Source: Sclerodactyla briareus
Taxonomy: Eukaryota > Echinodermata > Holothuroidea > Dendrochirotida > Sclerodactylidae
Assembly: GCA_026419785.1 (NCBI GenBank)
Contig: JAODTK010003577.1
Coordinates: 1 to 64,000 of the forward strand
DNA length: 64,000 nucleotides
Reading direction: 5' to 3'
Shown: positions 56,881 to 64,000 of the stretch, piece by piece
How positions within the stretch are numbered: the stretch's first letter is position 1
Layout: every line of letters begins with the position of its first letter
The notes under the pieces: generated by a model
What the model was told of the DNA's origin: nothing
Seen by the model: the letters and a program-made list of their open reading frames with translations, nothing else
Databases searched by the model: none
Made by a program: the position numbers and the translations under genes

Positions 56881-57725
56881 TGCAACATCTTTCCTAGTCT
56901 CATGCATGCACATGCCTGATGCACGTCAAATGGATCACGTCACTTATTTTTACAAGTTTAAAGCAAGAAGAGGATGAAGACGAGTAGCCGACACAATTCA
57001 GTTGGTGTAAACTAATTCTTCAGAACCCTCATATGACGATTTCTGGTACAATATTGGCCATCAAGGAAAATAGACATGTGCAGGCGGGTAACGCCGACGT
57101 GTATTCCACGCAGAAACAACCTTTGTGGACCTGGTTTAGAGGGCATCACATTTGACTCCAGGGAATTTGAAATGCCTCCTGCTGTTGAAACAACTGTCGT
57201 CAACAATCCCCAAGTTTTGTTTATAAATGCGCAAAGTTATAAAAGTGCAAGATCTATGCAAATTGACTCTTGTGACCTTGAAATGGCCTCATGTGGTTCA
57301 GTAATAACACAGTTTAAACATTTCCACACAGTTTGTTCAAATCCGACCAAAGTGGAAAACAAATCGCCAAAAAACAACACTAATTTGACCTCCGGTGATT
57401 TCGAAATCTCAGGTTCATGTTTTTCGAGACCAACTTTTGTTCCCACCCACAACGTTTCGTGTAAATCGGATAAACTCAGTATTTTGTGTAAAACCACGAA
57501 AAAAGGGCAGCAGCAGGACATGTAGTGATGCCCACTTTTCAAATTCAGATGAGATTTCACTAGGGCGGAGTGCCAAGTTTCAGATCACTCGGATCAACCG
57601 CGTTAAAATAGTTATTGCGCTAACGCTACATGTACATCCTAGTAGATTCTTGACATGCATTGCAAGCCCCCCTAACTCTTATGACCTTCGTGGATGTCGA
57701 CGAAGGTGGGCAATTTGTCAATAAA
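56881..57725. repeat. TGACCTTGAAATGG-type diverged repeat; carries a 149-codon ORF
   Basis: TGTGACCTTGAAATGGCCTC (57271), TTTGACCTCCGGTGATTTCG (57386) and CAGATCACTCGGATCAACC belong to the TGACC style of repeat. The ORF 57076-57525 (+) runs through these statements; I regard it as fortuitous. Confidence 0.5.
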
Positions 57726-58719
57726 CAATTGTATCTATTGCCGTTGGGCCTATTATTACCTTTTGATGCAATTTTACGTCTTCACTCTGCACAAATTTAA
57801 ATGAGGTTTATCACACATCTGTGAACAAACAAGCCCCTTTTAACTTTAAATATCATTCGACCATCAAGTAATCGAAACACAGGCGACAAAAATGGGTTTC
57901 AAGTTTGGTTTGACCTGATTTTACTCTTTCCCTTTTCTCTGTTAAGATGTTAGATGTTAGATGACCGTGTATCGAAAAATTATTAGGCTATAACACGCGC
58001 AACCAGGTGACACTCGTCCCATGAGTCAATAAAAATTGTGTCCAAGTTTCGTCAACACCGGCCAAGGATTGTCACTCCTTCTGAAACTGCTCTGGTGTGC
58101 TCTGATGGATCAGTCCATCTGTGCTTGAGTGAACAAAAAGCAGAGGGAGTAGTAGATGGTGGTGGGGTCAGGGGCGCGGTCGAAGATATTTGTCTTAGGG
58201 GGTGGGTGGTGGGGGGGGGGTTGAGGTCGGGACCATAGTGCGCCCTCACAAGTGCTTATCCCTCACTATCGGCGAATAAGGAAGTACAATTTGTGGGCCT
58301 AGACACATGCTGCTGCACTACTTGCTTAAAATAAACAGCTGCAAAACCTCTACTGAAAGCAAAAAAAAACAGTTTTGGTGGTTTCAAAAAATTCATTGAC
58401 ACTTGGGTCATGGGTTCTGACCCCCCCTCCCACTAGGTACGCCACGGTGGTGGTGGGGTGACCAGGAGGGGGGGGGGCGAATGGCTCTCACACAGCCGTC
58501 CCCTTTGCCTGGCAGAATTCAGGAAGACAGGTCATTGAGTTTTTTACCCAGGTATCCTGAAATGGAATAGAGCATAATGAACTTCTTCCTGACACACCCT
58601 TGTTGCTAATCTGGGACAAATGCCCTGGAATAAACAAGTGGGTCTGAACCAGGATAAACGAGTGGTAGGATCATTGATCTGCTAGTAGTTTGCCTCTCAG
58701 TGTGGAATCATTTGCAGTT
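57726..58719. other. Unassigned, with G runs
   Basis: G runs at 58209-58220 and 58469-58477, with GACCCCCCCTCCCACTAGG near 58420. No gene. Confidence 0.45.
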
Positions 58720-59060
58720 TAGCACGTTCCAACTAACCTGATCTTAGAAGTCCAAAGAGCAGTGCCAGAACAGAATCTAAAACAGTTTAGAGAAATTGTT
58801 TTTAAAAAACGTGGTATCTTTGGGGACCTAAAGGTAGACTTTTTTTTAGGTATAGAACATATCACCAAGGCGTGAGTTTCAAACCAAACTGAAACCGTGC
58901 CTAAATTATGCAAATTGGGCAATCATAGTGACCTCTGTGCTGAATCTATAGTCAATTTTCTGGAGGACTGAAGCCAAACATACCAAGTAATGGGAATGCG
59001 AAACAAACTTCTGGATAAATTACGCAAATAGATGCCTGAAGACCTCTGTGACCTGAAATG
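58720..59060. repeat. Diverged TGACC-type repeat (family E), copy 2
   Basis: CTAAATTATGCAAATTGGGC then ATAGTGACCTCTGTGC (58900-58940) and AAATTACGCAAATAGATGCC then AAGACCTCTGTGACC (59018-59055) are two units of about 120 bp. They resemble 31530-31570 (AAATTATGCAAATTAGACAC, then AATGACCTCCAGTGACC). Confidence 0.6.
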
Positions 59061-59159
59061 TTTGTGAAAAAAACAGGGACTAAGAATTATAACCATATCA
59101 TATCCACAAAGGTTCGTGAAGAAACTTTGAGGAATTCATCATATCTGCTCATTAATCCC
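59061..59159. other. Unassigned
   Basis: Nothing recognisable. Confidence 0.4.
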
Positions 59160-59870
59160 CGCGCAACGGGCATATATCTCCTGAGTTTGTGTGGCGCATG
59201 GTTCCCCCGACGGGGGGTCCGAGTCCCGACGGGGGACCAAGTTCCCGACGAGCCTCATCCCCACCCCTAGGTCAAGGACCTGCAATTTTTAGGTGGCATG
59301 TTTTCTAAAGAAGATAAAGAGAACGAAAAAATCAAAATAACAATGTGGAGGGCATTGTTTACACTCAGTGGCATTCCACTCATCAGCGCTTTAGGTTAGA
59401 ATAGGGTCGGTACTCCCGATAACTGCGCAGGAAATGGAGCACATACCAATAAACACAGGGCAAACGGTAATTAAAAACTAGACGGCAGGACGATCACCTA
59501 CCCAACGAATTGTTAAAAATTAATCTCTACATGGGACATTTCGAAGATAGATTTCATTAAGGCTTGTGTATTCTATCTGTATATGCCACGAATGAATAGT
59601 TTGTGGGAGATGGAGGGATGCACACGCCGATCTCAAACTGGGGCGAGGGGAACTCGGCAATGCGCCGAAAATTTTCAGCTGTAATTATAGGATTTTAGCA
59701 AACAAAGAAGGTGGTTGGAAATATTTATACTGTCGGGCCAATAGGCCCTCGCCGGGGTGGTGTCCCAATTTTAGCGTACCCACTCGGGATGGAAAAATTC
59801 CCCGACTGGGGGGCGGGCAGGCAGGCATCACCGACAGGGGGAATGTCCCCCCTCCCCTGGGGGTAAATTC
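59160..59870 (+). repeat. Dispersed repeat I, copy 2
   Basis: Collinear with 53500-54115; begins with three CCCGACGGGGG-type statements (59205-59250) and ends CCACTCGGGATGGAAAAATT then CCCCGACTGGGGGG. About 100 bp longer, mainly in the 59300-59470 part. Noncoding. Confidence 0.75.
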
Positions 59871-60764
59871 CGTACAACCTCAATGTCCCGAGTCTGGTCG
59901 TACTTCTGTTCAGCGTGATCCCCAGTCCAGCGCGATATGTTCGGTATTGAATACTGGTATATCGTCACCCTGAGAGTCAATGCAAGATTCCGTCTGGAGT
60001 TATCGTGAGTACGATAGGTGTTGATCGAAACGTGAATGATTCGCCAGTATGATGCGAGACAACTTTGCCTCCTAAAAATATACTAGGTCTGGGCCAGAAA
60101 ACAGTCTATTTAATTATTGGTTTTCATCACCTATTATATATTTTCATCCAATTTCTAATTGTATTTATGTTCAAGGTTGGCTGACTAAATGTTCTATATA
60201 TATCTATCTTATTATGATTTAAGAGAGCATGATATGTCAATTTAATCAGTTTCTTGATGCACATTGGAGTGATTTTTGCTGTGATGTCACGCGTTAATAT
60301 TTGACGGTGTCCGAGATATTCCGCATCCTTGCAACTGGTTTTGGATACATGGGTCAAGGCCTGCAGTTGAACACTAATAAACTTCAAGGATCGTAGTTGA
60401 GGTAATTTTTGTCGGAAACAGTCCAAATCATAAGCGGGCGCTACTGCTCAAGACCTGGGGTTGGTTTGATCTTACAGTAATCAATTGTCGAAAATAAAGG
60501 TGACAAATCGGACGGTACATGCACTTCATTGACTCTCCCTGTTTATAATCATTAATAAACTCTTTATAACGGCTTCCCAGAAATCTCGAAACGCTGAAGC
60601 TTTTGACATGTTCCTCCGCAAAAAGCGAATAGCGCGCTCAAATAAAATGAAAGTCCGTGGTTTTTCCAAATAAATGCAAAAGTCTTTTTCGTCACTGGTG
60701 GTGATTGCTAGGCGGAGGGACATCAGTGCGTATTCGTTTGGTAAGTCGTCCTTTTATATCTTAG
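59871..60764. other. Unassigned
   Basis: The 99-codon minus ORF 60127-60426 and the 65-codon ORF 60526-60723 have no recognised domain. Confidence 0.4.
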
Positions 60765-60806
60765 GGTGTGTGTGTGTGTGTGTGTGTTGTGTGTGTGTGT
60801 GTGTTT
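60765..60806 (+). repeat. GT microsatellite
   Basis: GTGTGTGTGTGTGTGT with one TGTTG interruption. Confidence 0.95.
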
Positions 60807-61151
60807 AATGAGCCGAAGAAATGTCATAATTAACATATCCGCAAAATGTATGAATTCTTTCTTGCTATGGTTCATGCCACTAGAATTACCAACAACACGA
60901 AACCACAATGAACGAAGTTGTACTCACTTTTACTATATACCGTAGGTAAAAGCATGTCCCATCGATACCCTAATACAAGTAGGACTGGTGCAAAGCCAAT
61001 AAATCGTACCAAAAAACGTTTTCTCTCTCCTCAAAGATAAATGTCAACATGATTGAAGCACGTTCCATCTATAGAACTCTTCCAGCAGCTGTAAGTATTA
61101 GAGGTGAAGCAAGAATTGTTTCACATGAAACTTTTTGAAAAAACCATCAAC
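60807..61151. other. Unassigned
   Basis: Nothing recognisable. Confidence 0.4.
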
Positions 61152-61545
61152 CCTTGTTCGTATTGCCGCTGAAGTGTCAATCATCTTAATGGGAAGTTAT
61201 GTCATAAGGTCAGCTGGGGTACAACTGTTACACATATATTGTGTCTATTCTGGACATATATATCCGTACCCCCTCCAATCAAACACAGTAATACGAGGGT
61301 CCCAAAGTAGGGGGGGTTTTTTTTGTGGTAGGGTTAGAAGTTTCATCACTACGACCACTTCTGTATAAAACCACTTACTCGTATTCCCGATTGCCGACTG
61401 ATATTGTCATCATCTTAATAAGAGTACATTGGTAGGGTACAATCAGGCTTAGGTACAACTGTACACATCATGCCTCTAATCTTTAGACATATACGGACCT
61501 CCCACATCGAACTACATTATAGCGAAAGACTCAAATATAGTTAGG
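61152..61545 (+). repeat. Two-unit tandem duplication (about 225 bp period)
   Basis: TTCGTATTGCCGCTGA, TCAATCATCTTAAT, GGGGTACAACTGTTACACAT, TCTGGACATATATATCCG and TACGAGGGTCCCAAAGTAG (61156-61310) are repeated in order at 61379-61545 (CTCGTATTCCCGATTGCCGA, ATCATCTTAATAAG, TTAGGTACAACTGTACACAT, TTTAGACATATACGGAC, GCGAAAGACTCAAATATAG). Noncoding. Confidence 0.7.
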
Positions 61546-61607
61546 ATGGTGGCGGGGCGCGTCGTGCAAAAATAAAAAAAATAATTTGGGGGCTCAGTAT
61601 CAGGTGT

Positions 61608-61650
61608 GACTATCTTAGTCGAGCGCCACCAGTCGGGTGACACGCCACAT
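61608..61650 (+). repeat. Core-repeat copy
   Basis: GACTATCTTAGTCGAGCGCC then ACCAGTCGGGTGACACGCC, preceded by GGGGGCTCAGTATC; matches the core with small changes. Confidence 0.6.
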
Positions 61651-64000
61651 ACATACAAATGTTGCCCAGACTGCGGAAAAGCCACTTTCCGTGCCTTATG
61701 GAAGTAAAGCACCCCCCTGAAATTACAGAATTTTCATATTCCGGGAAAATTCCTCCAAAACTATTCGGTTGATAGACTTCTGCTACAATTCATCTTCTTT
61801 TGACACCCTGACTTCTTATTTTATATGCATCACGAGGAATTTACCAGGATTCCCATGATAGGTGTCCGATGGCCAGAAAAATAATGTGAAATAAATTAGT
61901 GTGCACATGACTTCATGCCGTGATCTATCTAAGCTTCGCCACACCATTGATGAATTTTCACTTCAAAAGCCTCTCTATGTTCATGGGGGGCGAATTTGGG
62001 CTATAATTGCGGCACGTAGCAAATCTAATCGACGTAGGGGGTCCTTCACAGAGATGGCCACTAATGATGCCATATAGCCATTTTAGCGGAGAAAAAAAAC
62101 TTCACAAAACGAAGTTAATTTCATCTTAGTAGCCGTCTAGCCAATTTTTTCCAACGGGTGTCTAAGACGCCAAATAGGGAATGCTAGATGGCCATTTTTA
62201 TATTCATAATGTGAATACACGAACTGGTCACTTTAGCAGTTCATGCGATTTAGATTAATAAAGTGGGGCAAGTGGCACATATTTTGTCAAGCAGCGTGCC
62301 ACGAAATTGTCAAGAAGGATTATTGGTTGGTCGCATTTAGTTTCAAATGTCATTAATACTCGAGCAAAAAAATTTCCTATAGCTCCGGAGTCAGTGGTTC
62401 AATATAAGTGACTACACGTGATGTTGGTATTTTATTGATAGTGGCATTTTTATTAGCATGCAGTCGTTTCCAGCGTTTTATGAATATCGTAATTATAATT
62501 CCTACCTTTTCTTGTCTGAAAAACCTTAACATATTTTTTTTCTTAACTTGGTTATTTATGGTGTGCGGATTGCATCCTCCTGCCTGGCCGATTTTGGGCC
62601 CAGCTGACCGCCCATTTGGGACCCCGAGAGGGTTTTTTTGTGTATTTTGAACATATTTCCAATGAATAAACTATATAATATCATATCACAAAAACTCACA
62701 ATATCAGGTGATCCACAGTTTGATGTTAGTGTCGCCTATTAAATATATTCGATATCAAAACATCAAGCGCGAGCTTAGGACAGACAGATTCGAAGGCAAT
62801 GCATACCAATCTCGATATATTTTTAATTGAGGTGGTGGTTGGTGGGCCATCGCAACGATGTATCAAAGACAATTGACTTACAATCATCTACTTCGATTTT
62901 CGAGAATACCTTTTTACTATAAATATGACAAAGTTCATGACACCTCTGACAATCATTTTGGGGACCCGGGCCCCGGCCCCAATGGGCCCGACGGACGCCA
63001 CTGTAGGGGTGGATCGTCCCGTGCTCAGTAATGCATGTTGATCGCTTAAGTGACACTCATTAAAATCTCAGCAGCAATATTTTGGGTATTCACCATATCA
63101 GATGACCGGGGAACGTTGCTTTGGGAATGCATCCACGTACGGGCGGCGCCACAGGGGGGGGGGGGGCAGTTGGGTTGGGGGTGGGGCCGAAAAACTAAAA
63201 TCGACAAAGATGTTTTTCCTGCACACGTATATTTCGTCGGGGTGGGGTGGAAGTGTAAAATACGTTTTATCCAACTTTCGATTCTATTCGTTCTCATCGA
63301 GAGTCGAATCGAGACTCAAACCGTTGCTGTAATATAGGGTTCGCGCATGTAGCGTATGTTTACTTTACTGTTTTGAGAACACTGTGTCATTATGAGCCAA
63401 CCGTTGTTAATATTAGGGAAAGGACTCATGTTACTTGCAAACTTCCGCAGGCCTTTTTTTTAGAGTGTACGGCTGAAGGAGTTAAATATCCGGGTTTTTT
63501 GCAGCTTGAGATAATGTTGGATATTCTGTTTGAGACAGCTTCTAATTGCTTTTCCTAGATTGTTCTATTTGGAATTACAGAACAATTAACTACAAATGGT
63601 TCATTTTGCTTTATTTATCTACCACCATCTTTAGGCAATACAATACATGCATTTTTTCTAAGAACGTGAGTCCTGCCTACATGTACATAAGGTAGGTAAT
63701 TTCCCATCGGGTTTATTTTTTGTCAGGTGTATCGAATTGAAATCTAACCTGCTGGAAAAATTGTCATGCATTTCAATTTTTTTCAGAAATTTATGATTTT
63801 CGTCAAAACTCTTTGATACCACTTACCACGTGTCTCACTGTGGGTGGCACCATCTGGCATCTAGCCGTATTTAAACCTCAAAAAATTCGCGAAGCGAGGG
63901 GCACCCCTCCCCTTGGACCGGCCTCCAATGTCGACACATGCCAAATCTGCCCCCCCCCCCTTATCGTAAACCCTGGCGCCGCCCCGTGACAACGTAAATG
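61651..64000. other. Unassigned, with several G/C-tract fragments
   Basis: 62575-62635 resembles 2590-2640. 62957-62998 is GC-rich (GGGACCCGGGCCCCGGCCCC). 63136-63168 combines GGCGGCGCCAC with a G run. 63895-63990 resembles 38430-38582 and ends CCTGGCGCCGCCCC. The short overlapping ORFs have no recognised domain. Confidence 0.45.

Noticed and set aside
57076..57525. 149-codon ORF (+) as a gene
   Set aside because: Runs through TGACCTTGAAATGG-type repeat statements and is mirrored by a 107-codon ORF on the other strand.

Overview
This window looks like intergenic or intronic DNA from a multicellular animal. I read it as a repeat-rich marine invertebrate, most likely a deuterostome of echinoderm type. 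That taxonomic guess is inference: it rests on the style of the repeats (poly-G/poly-C-bearing dispersed repeats, TGACCT-rich diverged tandem repeats, decayed LINE and Ty3/Gypsy fragments, a tRNA-derived SINE head) and on no host marker gene. There are no operons, no ribosome-binding-site-led ORFs and no rRNA. I could not identify a single host protein-coding gene with confidence. Nearly all open frames are short, overlap on both strands, or lie inside repeats or homopolymers.

Layout. 0-7 kb: a decayed non-LTR retrotransposon on the minus strand (about 1.25-1.89 kb), several copies of a short palindromic core repeat, a large CA/CATA microsatellite (4.25-4.47 kb) and a long copy of the core-repeat family (5.96-6.99 kb). 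7-15.3 kb: the quietest part, almost free of the dispersed repeats; if a host gene is present its exons and introns are most likely here, but only weak candidate ORFs can be shown. 15.4-24.3 kb: a repeat pair (15.6/18.95 kb), a foldback MITE (17.43-17.65 kb) sitting against a tandem-unit repeat (17.65-18.01 kb), two more core-repeat elements (20.3-21.7 kb plus, 22.58-23.65 kb minus) and a LINE 3' end (23.74-24.24 kb). 24.3-33.6 kb: a degenerate tandem array, a tRNA-headed SINE (26.15-26.45 kb), TGACC-type repeats and a broken Ty3/Gypsy reverse transcriptase-RNase H segment (32.26-33.47 kb). 33.6-46 kb: long featureless stretches, a 0.87-kb minisatellite built as two opposed arms (39.54-40.41 kb) and another core-repeat element (40.73-42.01 kb). 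46-64 kb: an ACGT/TACGTA-rich block (46.1-46.94 kb), many diverged tandem repeats (47.1-51.6 kb), a pair of about 0.6-0.7-kb repeats (53.5 and 59.2 kb) and further fragments.

The most notable material is repetitive. (i) A dispersed family carries a core close to CTAAGCGGAGCGCCACCAT followed by a GGTTGGCGC-like arm, present in at least 14 recognisable copies on both strands and often beside poly-G/poly-C runs. (ii) The opposed-arm minisatellite has units reading roughly AAAAGGTCCGTTATTCATAA on the left and the reverse complement on the right. (iii) A hairpin-headed, GT-microsatellite-containing family has tandem units beginning CTTGTCAGCACGATATCTAA and carries nuclear-receptor-like AGGTCA sites. 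All family names used here are local labels.

The coding remnants of the mobile elements are all frameshifted and stop-interrupted. This is compatible with old, dead copies, but consensus errors in the assembly, especially around homopolymers, cannot be excluded from the sequence alone.
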